DNA from: Aurelia coerulea
Taxonomy: Eukaryota > Cnidaria > Scyphozoa > Semaeostomeae > Ulmaridae
Direction: 5' to 3'
DNA length: 64,000 nt
NCBI GenBank assembly: GCA_039566865.1
Contig: CM076943.1
Coordinates: 34,356,663 to 34,420,662, forward strand
In this document: positions 11,704 through 23,684 of the stretch, piece by piece
How the letters are laid out: each line of letters starts with the position of its first letter
How positions within the stretch are numbered: position 1 is the stretch's first letter
Notes under the pieces: generated by a model
Database searches by the model: none
The model's input: only the letters and a program-made list of their open reading frames with translations
Told to the model about the DNA's origin: nothing
Translations under genes and position numbers: made by a program

Positions 11704-13309
11704 AACTGAAAAGTTTGTCAGAAGCTATGACAGAGTAATGTTCGGAAGAGAACTCTTATGCACTGAAAGGTACAGAAGGGGTACCAGTAAAGACCACTTT
11801 ATCCATATGAGATCAAGATTTGATGGCTTAAGGTAACTCTGCTTTCCGCCCTAGTGCACAGCGAGATGCCGTTTCGCAAAACTACTCTCCTCAGAAAACA
11901 GTTAATTTCTCCAATATTATTCGGTCTATCGAAAAGTGGTAAAAAGGATGTTGTTCTGTATAATCTAGGCAATCGAAAGATGTATAAATCGCAATGTTTC
12001 CGTCAACCCTAGCTTCGCAAAAATCCTGGCTCAAATCTTTTTACTGATTTCAGAAAAGTGGATTTACCTCCAAAACTACTCGAAAAAGTTTCGATTTTTT
12101 TTCGCTCCATCTTTAGCTAAGTAGTTGATCTACAACTTTGCCAAGTCTGATTGAAAAAGCTAGGCTAGATTTCCTGCAATCGAATTTTACATTTCTGTTT
12201 ACTTTTCGACATCGAAGGGGAAAAGCGTTGGTCAACAGTTTAGCCCATGCAGAACGATTTGAACACCCGTTTCTGCAAAAAATTTAGTTCTTGATCTAAG
12301 ATCTATGCTCATTGTGGACTTTGAAAGAAATTGATAATCTGTGAATGCTTACGAAAGTCTCGAAAGACACCCAAAGCATGGTTTTGTGAAGTTGCAGGCA
12401 AAAATTAGTCATTTTTAATCAATAGATGCAAATGATACTTTTAGAAGCGCACTAAGGATGTCTTTTGAGAGCTGCGTATGGTATTCCCAAAAGATGACGT
12501 TCATTTGTTTGCCAATGGAAAAACTTCTGAAAGTTATTTCAAGCCTGGGCTTTTGCAAGCGTGCTTCATAGCATGGTAATCTGTTGACCAAGGTTTCTCC
12601 ATTTCGCTGTCGAAAAGTAAACAGAAATACAAAATTCGATTGCAGGAAATCTAGCCTAGCTTTTTCAATCAGACTTGGCAGAGTTGTAGATCATCAACCT
12701 AGCTAAAGATGAAACGAAAAAAAATCAAACATTTTTCGAGTAGTTTTGGAAATAAATCCACTTTTCTGAAATTAGCAAAGAGATTTGAACTAGGATTTGC
12801 GAATCCAGGGTTGACGGAAACATTGCGATTTATACATCTTTCGATTGCCCAGATTATACAGAACAACATCCTTTTGACCGCTTTTCGATAGGCCGAATAA
12901 TATTGGAGAAATTAACTGTTTTCTGAGGAGAGTAGTTTTGCGAAACGGCATTTCGCTGTGCACTAGAGCGGAAAGCAGAGTTACCTTAAATGACGTGAGG
13001 CCTGCAACGATTGCCTCAATATTTACTGTTGATGTTATTCTCAACACTGGAGGAATTGACAGCGTTATGGAAGTCACCTTCATGAAAGTAAAATTCTTTG
13101 AAGAACATTTGCAAAAAAACATATATGGAACAAAATGCCCCATGAAAATATGGTCAACGAGTACAGTAGGCAATTCCATACTGCCTATAGACTTTGGTCA
13201 ACGAAAAGCGTGCATAACTACAGCTAAACTATCATACCACGACCGAATTGTCGAAAACTACGAAGAGAGTACAGTGAGAGCTTCTGAGATGGTTAACTTT
13301 GTAATTTAG
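11704..13309 (+). other. Coding-like frame interrupted by foldback element; unknown protein fragment
   Basis: Skipping 11832-12985 plus one TTAA joins an open frame from about 11704 to one that runs to the TAA-proximal stop at 13309 (stop codon TAG). The total is roughly 150 codons with no internal stop. It includes a hydrophobic beta-rich stretch (IASIFTVDVILN) and ends VRASEMVNFVI. I do not recognise a family. A faint resemblance to the start of a Cys-loop receptor ligand-binding domain is too weak to name. It may be an exon or the remnant of another element. Confidence 0.3.
11832..12985. mobile_element. 1,154-bp foldback element at TTAA (Kolobok- or piggyBac-like)
   Basis: Two inverted arms of about 410 bp each (11832-12243 and 12576-12985) end in GGTAACTCTGCTTTCCG. 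They are separated by about 330 bp of unrelated sequence and flanked by TTAA on both sides (11828-11831 and 12986-12989). It encodes nothing recognisable; open frames inside read through the arms. TTAA targets with GG/CC ends fit Kolobok-type transposons at least as well as piggyBac. Confidence 0.85.
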
Positions 13310-13417
13310 TTATTTTCTAGCTACTCTACCTAATTAAAAAACCGAAGTAACTTTTATGATTCTAATTCCAAAAATTTTGACACTGTTCAGTAGCAACTGT
13401 TTTGGGAGAGGTGCCGG

Positions 13418-13805
13418 CACGGGGGGGGGGGTTCTTCCATAGTAAAGGTACCTGGGGATGTGCCGCGAGCAAGGGTATACTTTTTCAGACTTCTAGTCTA
13501 GCCAAGGGTATCCTTTTTTGCAATTTTGGCCAGCAACGGTCTAGCCAAGGGTATCATATTTGACAATGTTGGTTTTGCGAACGGTCATGACATCATATTT
13601 GGCACAAATTTGACAATATTGGTCGAGAAAATGGTCAAAATTGGTCTAGCCAAGGGTACCATTTTCGTAAAAATTGGTTAAAACAATGGTCAAATTGGTC
13701 TAGCCAAGGGTACCGTTTTCGTAAAAATTAGTCTAGCCAACGGTACCCTTTTGAAGATGCTCGCGGCAGGCCCCTACCCAAAATTTGGCCAAGAACCCCC
13801 CCGTG
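13418..13805. mobile_element. 388-bp hAT-like element with internal tandem repeat
   Basis: It begins CACGGGGG and ends CCCCCGTG, with a perfect 8-bp duplication GGTGCCGG at 13410-13417 and 13806-13813. Further in, GCCGCGAGCA pairs with TGCTCGCGGC. The middle is a degenerate tandem repeat built around GGTCTAGCCAAGGGTA (at least five copies). There is no coding capacity. The 8-bp TSD suggests hAT-type mobilisation. Confidence 0.8.
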
Positions 13806-13954
13806 GGTGCCGGAAGCTTCATGTAAATGTAAATTCTGCAAATGTTGCACCCTGATAAACATATGATGATTTACAATTGCGAAACATATTATCTAAATCA
13901 AAGATCTACGTAAAATATTACCAAACTTATGGCATATGGCTTCTTGTTCCCATT

Positions 13955-14122
13955 CAGAGACGTAGGAACCGGGGGGGCACTGGGCACACGTGCCCCCCCA
14001 AGATTTTGGAATAAACAAAGAAGTGCCCTTTTTATTTTCAGGAAGTGCCTCTTTAGCTTAATAAAATAAGTGCCCTTGAAGTGTCGTGCCCCTCCAAGTT
14101 TGAGATGCTTCCTACGTCCCTG
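13955..14122. mobile_element. 168-bp hAT-like miniature element
   Basis: The ends are CAGAGACGTAGG and CCTACGTCCCTG, with a perfect 8-bp duplication TTCCCATT at 13947-13954 and 14123-14130. CAG...CTG ends with 8-bp TSDs are typical of hAT transposons. The interior holds G- and C-runs and repeated AAGTGCCC. Confidence 0.88.
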
Positions 14123-14130
14123 TTCCCATT

Positions 14131-15612
14131 TTGATTCTAAAGCGCATAATTTTGATTCTGTTTAAAGTCTTTTCTTTTTTCCATCTATCTCGAAATTCCA
14201 GCTTAACATAAATCTAAATTCTAACTGATCAAAGAAAAGAACAGATTTGAATTTTTTTAAAAGCTTACATACTATTCCAAGCCTATAAGTAACAACATAA
14301 AAGCAGGAAGGAAATAATATAGAAAGAACATAGTTATGGTAGAACCAACTGTATATAAGAAATGTTCAAGTCTCTCCGGACAAAGAGAATTTGAGCAATT
14401 CTAGGAAGCGAGGGTATTTTGCAATTATCTATCATTCATTTCGTTATTTGGAATTTGATATCTTCATTACTATACATACTTCTTACTGCGTTTGTTATAA
14501 TTCTAGCAGATATATATATTACCATATCCCAAGGAAATTTCAGGACCTTTGCATTCTATTCTTGGTTTTCCCTGCATTTACTGTTGGTCATATTCAATCG
14601 AAGTCAGATTAGAGGTTGGTGTAAACGGAACGGGATTACGCTGCGTTCCATTCTGATTCCGCAATGGCTTTGATGCAAGTCAAGGAATTATCTTTCACCT
14701 TGATGGCGGGCACAACCATACACTATATATGATTGTATCATTACCCTATTATTTCTAATTCTTGTTGCCTCTGGTACCCAGAGTACTGCATGATTTAATT
14801 CAATAGCTCTCTCCTCGAAAGAGAACCTGAGAGACAGACAAAAGATCGATCTGTATAAAAGCTGAGTTCGTGCAAGCGCGCGCAGGCTTGCAAGGGGATG
14901 AATTCTTGGAGTGACACTTGAGAACGAATAGGCTAGACGCAAAGACAGATTTAATGAAAAGATCGAGGAGAAAATGTCTTTTCTTGAACAATTTCTATTT
15001 CGTGTAGGTTTTTAAAGTCTTTGTAGTCCATGTATCATTTTCCTCCAGTGGAGGAAGTATTTTTTCACATCAGCCAAAATTTATAATGCCGAAATTGCTG
15101 GTACGATTTGGAGGCAAAAAGCAAAGGCTAACCCAAAAATATACACTGCATTGCCATGAGAGGCTTTTTTCATGAATGGTTTGATTACTGAAGAAAATCA
15201 AGTTAACGTTCGCAAATTGCAGTAGCCATCTTTGCTACAAACCTGTGAAAAAGTTTCAAACAAGTTCTTTTGGTTTGAAGCTTTAAAACACTGCACGTAG
15301 ATTTTCACGCAAGGAAATCCGAGGAAACGTTCAGTGCAAATTCCATGCGTCAGAAACTTGCTGGAAACTCTGCATGTGCAACTAAGAGGTCTGGGAACGA
15401 TTATGGAGAATTTCTTCCATTGGAAATTTTGAGAAATTTTGGGTGTAAATCTCGTAAATCGAAACTGATAGGAAATTCTGCGTGTGCGTTTCCCAAAATG
15501 GAAATTCGCAGGAGACTGTGAGTGTGAATTTCCCTTTCGGAAACTAATTGGAAATGCGAGAATTTCCCCATCAAGAAATTGGTGGAAATTTGCATATTTC
15601 TTGCCGTGAAAA
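14131..15612. other. No gene seen; degenerate GGAAATT-type repeats at right end
   Basis: There is no convincing coding sequence. About 14766-14830 resembles one end of the TCTGGTACCC inverted-repeat element at 34981-35150, sharing TCTGGTACCC and CTCTCCTCGAA. From about 15340 to 15610 there is an irregular array of GGAAATTC/GAATTTCC motifs, roughly palindromic, abutting the BEL/Pao fragment. Confidence 0.5.
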
Positions 15613-16685
15613 GGAAATGAAGATCAATATTTGCATGAGAAGTTTGTTGATGAAATTGAGTTTGTAGATAACAGATATGAAGTTAAGTTGCCTTTTAAAG
15701 ACGGACACCCGATTCTCCCGGACAACTATTGAATTCCCTTGCGAAGAGAAGGCTGTTTTCACTTGTAAATCGATTACAGCAAAACAAAGAGATTGCTGAG
15801 CAATACGAGGAGATAATCAAAGATCAGTTAGAAAAGGGAATAGTTGAAAGGGTCAATGAAAGTGCCGAAGTTGAGTTAGGCAAGGTATCGTATCTTCCAC
15901 ACAGAGAAGTTCTTAGGCCAGGGAAGAAAACAACAAAATTAAGAATCGTGTTTGATGCTTCGGCTAAAAACAATGGGCCTAGCCTTAATGATTGTTTAGA
16001 CTCTGGTCCTTCATTGTTACCGCTTTTATACGATATTTTATTGAGGTTCAGAGCAAAGAATGTGGTATTAATTGGAGATATTTAAAAGGCTTTCTTGAAT
16101 ATTTCTGTTGCGCCAGAACACAGGGATACTATGCGTTTTTTGTGGGTAGATCGTAGATGATGTTCAGTCGAAAGATCCAAGAGTGAGTGGTTGTTTACCG
16201 AATAGTGAGGGTTTGTTTCGGGGCCGTCTGCAGTCCGTTTTGTTTGAATGCAGTTGTGCAACATCACATTTCGAAATTTGAAAATGATAAAGAGTTTATC
16301 GGAGCGTGAAAAATTCCCTCTATTGTGATGATTTTGTTGGGGGAGAAGAGAGTGAAGAAAGTGCGTTAGCTCTCTACCGAAAATTGAGGGATCGATTCAG
16401 ACAAGGGGGTTTCAACATGCAAAAATGGCATTCGAATTCTGATGAAGTTTTGGCGAAAATTGAGCGATATGAAAATGAGGTTGGCCCCCAGGAAAAAACG
16501 AGACTGCCCGAAGAAAAGTTATCGGACACGTCTTTTTTGAAAAATGATTCCGAGAAGCCTGAGGAGAGTAAGGTTTTGGGCATGATTTGGAACTCTAAGT
16601 CAGACGAACTGGCTTATGATTTGGATGAGATGCTCGGGTCTTCTGAGAAGGAGCAAGTTACGAAGCGTGATGTGCTTGCCACGAC
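15613..16685 (+). pseudogene. BEL/Pao LTR-retrotransposon polyprotein fragment (RT region)
   Basis: The pieces run in order: YEVKLPFKDGHPILPDNY near 15670, AKRRLFSLVNRL, LRIVFDASAKNNGPSLNDCL near 15945, then GDI-KAFLNI near 16080. The RT active site LYCDDFVGG lies near 16316-16340, followed by RDRFRQGGFNMQKWHSN and SKVLGMIWN. This is the Pao-type RT and start of the connection domain. Frame breaks occur near 15730 and a nonsense codon at about 16082, and several indels lie between 16140 and 16310. The downstream part (LATTGKIFDPLGLI) continues at 27150 after the 10.5-kb insertion. Protease, RNase H, integrase and LTRs are not seen here. Confidence 0.88.
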
Positions 16686-16879
16686 GGCATACTGGAAAAA
16701 CCGGACCCTATGACCCTAAGACCCCTATGACCCCTAGGACCTTTAAGTACCGAGTTTTGACAAAACCCTTAACACAGAAGGATCATCCCCTCTGCATAAA
16801 GGCTATATGCTAATCAGAATGCTATATGCTAATCAGGTTACTTCTGCGATAATTGTTCAAATTTAATGCCAATACCGTT
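16686..16879 (+). repeat. Left 194-bp TIR of the 10.5-kb element
   Basis: This pairs with 26956-27149 in reverse complement with only about ten mismatches. It contains short internal repeats: GACCCC-type units and a twice-repeated CTATATGCTAATCAG. Confidence 0.9.
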
Positions 16880-17338
16880 CATTGCAGCCTGGGGGGGGGG
16901 GTTAATACCCTTCAACAGACGCAGCATCAGTACAAACAACAAACAAATTTCATTCTTTCAGGGCATTTTTTAACATACTCAGTGGTGGGGGAATTGCCCC
17001 ACCAGGCCCTATGACTTCCCCCACCACTGACGAGCAAAATGCTACTTTTACCCCAAATGCCTAGGCCACTGTGGGGCCCTTTCTAAAGAACGAACATAAT
17101 GCAAATGTGAATAAATGTGCTGGCAAATAGAAACAGAATATTCCCGTTTCTATCATCATATGATGTTTTGGTGAAGTGGCTCCACTACTAAGCCTGGAGC
17201 CCTAAAGACTCAATCCTAAATGATAATTCGGTATCAAAACAGGGTGATCATAATGTCATAAATGTAATAAATTGCAAACAACGCAAAGATTTCAATTCCT
17301 CATCCTGAAGCTAAATTGCTAATTTCTCTTAGCTAATG

Positions 17339-17764
17339 CAGTGACCTGGCTACGGTGGGGGGGGGGGGGGTATGGGGGCAATTGTACCCCCACTTTTTTC
17401 GAAAAGATGGTCCTCGAGATTCCTTTAAAACTGAAGAGAAAATTGTTGTGTTTTGGTTGGGTAAGAATTTTCCGAAAAATGTTAAATCTTCCATTTTAGC
17501 ACTAGCAAGCATGATATCGGGAGATGCATTCTAAGCCAAAGTAAAGGATCTTTCTTCAAAAATTTTCCTCGTGCTCTGATTCATAGGATAACTGTCACAA
17601 AAGTATCAAAGTTTTCTTGTCGCTAATGGCAAGCATGATATTGGGAGATGCATTTTACGCCAAAGTAGGGGAAGCGGCCCCAAAAATTTTCCTGGGGGCT
17701 TCGCCCCCAGACCTCCCCGTTCCAATACTTCCCTTCCACTTAATTTACCCTGGTCACGCCGCTG
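17339..17764. mobile_element. 426-bp hAT-like miniature element
   Basis: It begins CAGTGACCTGGCTACGG and ends CCTGGTCACGCCGCTG. The flanks carry a perfect 8-bp duplication AGCTAATG (17331-17338 and 17765-17772). G-runs, C-runs and a doubled GGCAAGCATGATATTGGGAGATGC-like segment fill the interior, so part of it is internally duplicated. It has no coding potential. Confidence 0.8.
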
Positions 17765-18257
17765 AGCTAATGTCCTTGGTAAGAACACATCTTAACCAAA
17801 AAGATGTCTTCAAGATACATGTTTGAAACAACCCATCTAGCCCTTGCAACAATAGCGTATATCAACATCTGAAGCACCTGTCTAGAAACTCTGTACAATT
17901 CCTGGTGGTGAGTGTGGGCCCTTTTGAAAAATGCCCCACTACTCAATAATCCTTAAAAAATGCCCTGCATTCTTTGAATAATTGGACAAGGAGTGTTTGA
18001 TCCCCCGGCAATGGAAGCATTTCCACCCTTTATCAGTGATTTAACAAATGAGTCTTTACGGTGAAATTATGCCATTACTATGTTTTAAATTGCCATTAAT
18101 GTCGCCAACAATGGCTCCTTCATTTTGCTTCTAAAATTAGGAATACTGTAATTCTACGAAGGTCGTTTACATACTTTCAACACAAAGGTTTTCATCATTT
18201 GTTTTCTTCAGTATGAGCACTGATAAAGGGTGGAAATGCTTCCATTGCCGGGGGATC

Positions 18258-18460
18258 CATAGACTTGCCCCAAGTCTATCTCTTCCGTCCGTCTACCGTT
18301 CTCTTTACGGTAGTTCCTGGATCCGCCATTTCCTGGATCCGCCATTCCAGCATTCCGTCCAGAAATGTTGGAATGGCGGATCCAGGAAATGGCGGATCCA
18401 GGATCTACCGCAAAGGAAACAGTAGACGGATGGAAGAGATAGACTTGGGGCAAGTCTAAG
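18258..18460. repeat. 203-bp near-perfect palindrome inserted at GGGATCC
   Basis: The two halves (starting ATAGACTTGCCCCAAG and ending CTTGGGGCAAGTCTA) pair with each other almost throughout. Small nested palindromes such as GACTTGCCCCAAGTC lie at each end, and GGATCCGCCATT units in the middle. It sits in one arm of the larger inverted repeat at a duplicated GGGATC(C). It reads as a small foldback element. Confidence 0.75.
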
Positions 18461-18575
18461 GGGATCCAACACTCCTTGTTCAACTATTCAAAGAATGAAT
18501 GTGTGTGTTGTTTGTACTGATGCTACGTCTGTTGAAGGGTATTAACCCTCCCCCAGGCTGCATTTTTTTTTTCAT

Positions 18576-19291
18576 TTTAAAATTATTTATGCACAGTAGC
18601 CCCGTCAGTCAGTATGACTGATTTTCAGAGGGCCGTGCCAAAAACTTTACAAATTAAAAAATCTACTAAAATTAATAACGGGAAAAGGAAACTAATTACA
18701 ATCATAAATAATTTATCTACAACTATTTACAATAAATTTACAACAAACCCTTTATCTTGTTCTTAAAAGAAGATAAAGAGGGAGCTAGCTTGGCCTCGCG
18801 GCTGAGATCATTCCAGATTTTTGCTCCACGAAATGCGAACGCTTTCTGTCCATTCAGCAAGCAAGCAAGTCAGTTTCGGCATTTCTAAGGTTGATAATAT
18901 TGCGATCAGAATTTCTAACAAATAAATGCGAGAGATAATCAGGCGCGAGACTATTAACAGATTTATATACAGTTGTTGCAGTCTCACTTCTGATCATATC
19001 CCTCATAGTTGGCCATTTTAACTCTGTATTCAAAGCTTCGGCAGGAGCATCGTAGCTGCTATTTGTAATAATTCTAGCGGCACGATTCTACAATTTTTGA
19101 AGCTTAACCAGTCGGAACTCTGCACAGTTCCCCCACACAGAACAGCATTACCGAAAATGTGGCTCTACAATACCTCTATATAATTTGCAAAGTACAGTTT
19201 TTGGCAAAAAATTTCTTTGCATATTTTAAAAAACCTAACGAGCGGGAGACTTTGGCTTGAACAGATTTAATTTGCTCGTCCCACACGAGGT
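18576..19291 (-). pseudogene. RT C-terminal domain and 3' UTR of non-LTR element 3
   Basis: Reading the minus strand from 19291: LVWDEQIKSVQAKVSRSLGF, KLYRGIVEPHFRYCCSVWGN, LQKLQNRAARIITNSSYD-like blocks, then FRGAKIWNDLSREAK and SLSSFKNKIKGLL near 18745. These are the conserved post-RT blocks of CR1/Jockey-type LINEs. The frame is damaged by a few indels and a stop. Its N-terminal continuation is at 23685-24221 on the far side of the hAT element, in matching register. Confidence 0.8.
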
Positions 19292-22200
19292 CAGGGGCGG
19301 ATCCAGCCCGAAGTTGAAGGGGGGGCAACATCGAAAGAGGGCGCCAAAAACATAAGGAAAATTAAGCGCGCCGAAGGCGCGCGAAAATTTTTGGACACTT
19401 TTCAAAGAAAATTCTTTGATTTACTACTAAACAACGCCTTGATTTATGTTTCCCCAATCTTTAAAGGAGAATGGCAGCGTAAAAAAATTTTTTGATATGT
19501 TATGCTATTTATCATGGGAAACACGATCGTGAAGTAATTTTTTGTATATTTCGTTTAGTTTTTGAATAATAGCACTTTCTATTGCACATTTCTCTGCGGG
19601 ACAATTCTCGTTCATTGTCGTTTCCGAGAATTGATTTCGGATGTGTGACGTCAAATGTGATCAGTGGTTTTCGGTCGGCGGTCCCACAACAGCATCGTTT
19701 GGTTAGGCCAATGCATGAGTTGGCGAAGGAAGCTTGCAGAATGGCTCATTTTAACCCATATAACTGTTTGGAAGACAGCAGATAATTTGTTTTCAATGAG
19801 CAGGGTACTTCCACATCAAAGATTTCGAGGAGACGTCGCTATTTTCCGTTCCAAATGGATTCCATTGTCACGCATGTTTTCCAACCTGGCCAGTGGCCAA
19901 ACGTACGAAGTCGAAGGTATTTTGATGATGACCAGTTCGAAGCTAGTCAAACGTTCTTGAATGTTTTGGGGGTGCTCATAGCAAAGTAGCTAAACTACAA
20001 GAGATGCAATCCTTACCTAACAATATGTGATGGGGACGAAAGGGCAGGCCAGACCAGATCATGCAAGGAACGAAAGTCATCCAAGCAAGAGGAAGTGAAC
20101 AACCAATGTTGACGAATTAAATATTGAGTCTCAATGAAATTCTCAATAACAGAAAACCTTGGCAACTGTGTGGCACCACTGAAAAGGTAAGACTACCTAA
20201 ATATGTGGGAAATATGTAGGGTCAAAATCTAAGGCTATTGGTTAGAGATCAGTTATTTTAGATTTTTTTTCATGACAAAAACAGACATGTCTGAAGGGCT
20301 TGAATGATCATAAAATGTGGCCTTATGCACTGCGAGTAAGAAAAAAAAACAAGATTAGATAAAATGGATTGATTTTAAACTTATTTCATATCAACTTCAT
20401 TGTGCCCACCCAATCAATCTCTGCTCATTTTATCTGCCTTTGATAACAAATTTCAGTACGCATTCCATCACCTGGATAGTACTTGCAACACACATATTTT
20501 TTTATAAGCAACCAAGAATTTAGGCCAGTGCTGAAAGTTTCTTAAAATTATCCCTGGTGGAAACCATGCAAAGTCCACGCCGGAGATTCTTGCCAAAACA
20601 ATGGAAGAACAATAGAATATCATGACTCCACGCCGGAGATCTCTGGCGTAGGGTGCATGGATTCCACCCTGGAAAATTATCAGATTTTGAGTACTCATAG
20701 TTTCTTACAGGTTTCTTAGAGGTTCCACAAACAATCTTCATCTTCATTACCTGTGCCCTTGTGAACATTACTCAAATACCTTATGAGTAATGTGATGCAC
20801 GAGTCAAGTGAAAGTAAAGCAAAAATATGCCAATGGTTTCCTTTATCAAAATAAATATTTTGTTAACTTATATTTTCCCAGTACTGGAGTTTCTTAATTT
20901 TTTGGCGATCTGAGAGTTGACTTTCTTATGGGCAGTTTCTTATTTAAAAAAATATGTGTACAATATTATGAAATTCCTGTCAACTATTGGTCTAGCATTT
21001 GAAAATCTTACAGTCTCTTGTAAGCCAGGTATTCAGGCTTTAACGTTTGCATTTTGTACATAAATATAGTTCATAATCCTCCCTTTCAGTTTGTCCCTGA
21101 CTTATTGGCCACAAATCAAATCATTCAAGTTTGGATTCAAAAGGAGACATTTTAATCATAAAATGGACACCTTTAATTATGGAAAGAAGCACAGTATGGA
21201 CAACAGAAATGTACAATTAAATACCTTGTTCTGAAATAATTGAGAAAGTAAAGAATATTATTAGACTTAGATGGTAAATTTTTCCAGAATGACAACTTAC
21301 ATATGTACAATAGATCATTTAGCTATATACTGTGGAAGACTACAAGAGACATTTTTCACATTTTCATTCAAAAATTTTGATCGAGTGCCACCCATTTCCA
21401 TGGTGGATTTCATATGGTATGGTGGCACTGTTGAACACATTGAAAATTTGGTTAAAATTTCTTATAAAAATGTGAACAAATATAATTGTTCTATCGGGAC
21501 TCTTTTGTAAGACACCGAAAAGATCTATTTTTCATGCGAAGTTTTTGAAAGATTTTCATAACAACAATGTTCAAAAACCACACTTTGTTAGTAGCCAAAA
21601 CTTTCAGTGGAATCAACACATGTTTAATCAAGGTGCATAATTAATGGAGGTTATAAATTTGCTGAAGGAAATGCCAACACATCTCTGTTATATTTAGCTA
21701 AACAAGGAAATGGCAAATGCTAAGAATATCAAATAGAAACTTTTTCCACTTGGTCTGAGTGAGCTTTAATTAACTGCTGTGTTGATTTCTTTGAATTCTG
21801 CTATGGGTGGAATTTTCCTTGTACCCTTATAAAGCCCTTGGAATACTTAAAACAGTGAATTCTCATGTCTGATGAATTGGACTTCAACAGCTGGAAAATA
21901 GTTTCTTCTTCATTTCCACAGTATATGTATGCAATACAAGCAAAAAAACTGACAACAGCTAGAGTATCACCTGTACAAAAATAAAAGGCCAAGGGTAGAG
22001 TATCAAGTGTACAGGCCAAGTGTTAGCCTTGTAGCGGGGATTATGACCTTGTTATGACCTTGTACTAGCCTTTGAAGAAAATTACAAGGCTATCAGTAAG
22101 ATTCCAAGCTACAACCAGTCTAGCACAGGATTGCCACCCACCAGGGTTCTGCAAGGCTAATTAGCAAAAAATGCTACAAGGCCACAACTACAGGGCTTGT

Positions 22201-23684
22201 AAATTGCTTTTACATGGCCTTGTATTTTCGCACAGGCAACACATATATTTACTGTATTTGTCAGTGTCTTTTTTACAAACTTCTTTGTCCAAAACTTGAA
22301 AGTTGACCAGAATGATTTCCAAGGACATTTGGATGGGTTACGCAACAACCACAAACAACTAATTTGTTGCTTGTGAGTGAAGTTACCAAATATGAAATAT
22401 TTCATCAATATCTGCTATGCCACAGGAAGTTAAGTAAATGGAGTAATCATGAAAAGGCCCTCTTGTGTTATATTCTGTTTAATGTCCCATTGTGTTCAAC
22501 ACATAGACACTCCCTCAGCTGTTAGTTATAAGATAATGTTTTCAATCTTCAAACATGACAAGAGAAACATTTTTCATTCTGTAATTATGTCAGTTGGCAT
22601 GCTAACTGTGGCTATACACAGGATCCCTTCCTTGTCAGCTCTTAGAATGCAAGTATATCTTGTATAAATCTTGTGGAAACACACTTCAACTGTCATGCAT
22701 CCCTTGATGATACCTGAAAATACAATATGTAAAATGTAGGAAATCCTCTAAATGCATTCACTATAAGTTAGGACTGGGAAAGAACTTTTTGATACAACAA
22801 GTATTTTTATGAGTAATTGCAGGGTTTTTGAAAGGGCTAAATAAGAAACAGAACTTGCAAAAACTCGTATGGTCTATATTAGGAACTCACCAAAGATGCC
22901 CCATTTATAATCACGTAAAATACTCATGTCATAGGCCTACACAAAATAAAGAACGGCAACCAACAAATAAAATAATTCCTATGTAACTGAGGAGAGAAAG
23001 TTATTGGTAAAAGTAGAAGATAGTAATCAAAGATCACCTGTTTTGGAAGTCAAAAGTCTGGAATCGCTATTCTGGATAGAGTGTTTCGTTTGGGACATCG
23101 TTTGATTCCCGTCTCTTCTCTGTCTCCTTCGGCATCCAATCGGACCTGGTGATGATGGACAAACCACTTTCCCTTCATTTCCATTAGACCACAGCCTTCC
23201 ATAAACCCTAACATGGAATCTAAAGTTTTGTCAACCAAATATTTGTTGAAACCGAAGAGTCGTCTCGTCGCTGATGATACGAGTTCTTCACTGCTTCCCA
23301 CTTGATGGGCCTAATTCGCATTCTGACCACTGATCGCATTTGACGTCACAAGCATCGCGTGACATGCTGCGGAAGAATACGCAATCAATCCCGTCCTTTT
23401 TCGTAAAAGGGCGTTTCCCGCCACTTCGAGGGCCCCTAACTCGCAAACGAAAAGAGATATTTCAAAAATGTTTTCAGATTTGGAATCTACGTCTAAACTT
23501 CCGTTATGTGGCAAAAGATAGTTTTACGCTGCCATTCTCCTTTAAATCAAAACGGTTAAGAAATTGTGCGTTAGAGTCAGAACGAGGGGCGCTTTTCTCG
23601 GCAAAAAAGGGGCGCCAAGCTGAGTTTTCATCGTGAAGGGGGGGCAGTTGCCCCCACTTGCCCCCCCCCTTAAATCCGCCACTG
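19292..23684. mobile_element. 4.4-kb hAT-type element, no transposase recognised
   Basis: The ends are CAGGGGCGGATCCA and, on the opposite strand, CAGTGGCGGATTTA. A perfect 8-bp duplication CACGAGGT lies at 19284-19291 and 23685-23692. Both ends continue into GGGGGGGC plus a GGCGCC-type segment. Removal joins the two RT pieces of non-LTR element 3 in frame. No hAT dimerisation motif is visible in any frame, so the cargo is either unknown sequence or a strongly decayed transposase gene. It includes a copy of the dispersed TTTATAAGAAACT repeat at 20495-20950. Confidence 0.88.
20495..20950 (+). repeat. Copy of dispersed TTTATAAGAAACT-ended repeat, with inner inverted repeat
   Basis: It carries several AGTTTCTTA motifs, an AGTACT, and a 200-bp block shared with 3995-4190 and (inverted) 48361-48530. 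Inside, an inverted repeat of about 27 bp (20536-20562 with 20650-20680) encloses a doubled CCACGCCGGAGAT. Confidence 0.7.

Larger units (their letters stand above)
16883..18563. mobile_element. 1.7-kb inverted-repeat element with nested insertions
   Basis: The left end (TGCAGCCTGGGG...TTAATACCCTTCAACAGACG, 16884-16945) is mirrored at 18506-18562. Further arms of the same palindrome pair 17975-18050 with 18205-18257 plus 18461-18497. The arms are interrupted by a small hAT element (17339-17764) and a palindrome (18258-18460). There is no coding sequence. A 50-bp hairpin with CAGTGGTGGGGG ends lies at 16980-17029. Confidence 0.7.

Noticed and set aside
12709..13179. Overlapping open frames on both strands in the foldback arm
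   Set aside because: They arise from the inverted arms and read into flanking DNA without family similarity.
18213..18483. Overlapping open frames on both strands around 18213-18483
   Set aside because: They are translations of the palindrome and its host inverted repeat.
23050..23301. 84-codon minus-strand frame that could be a first exon with a following GT
   Set aside because: Plausible composition but no recognised family and no supporting exons nearby; kept only as a check within the hAT finding.
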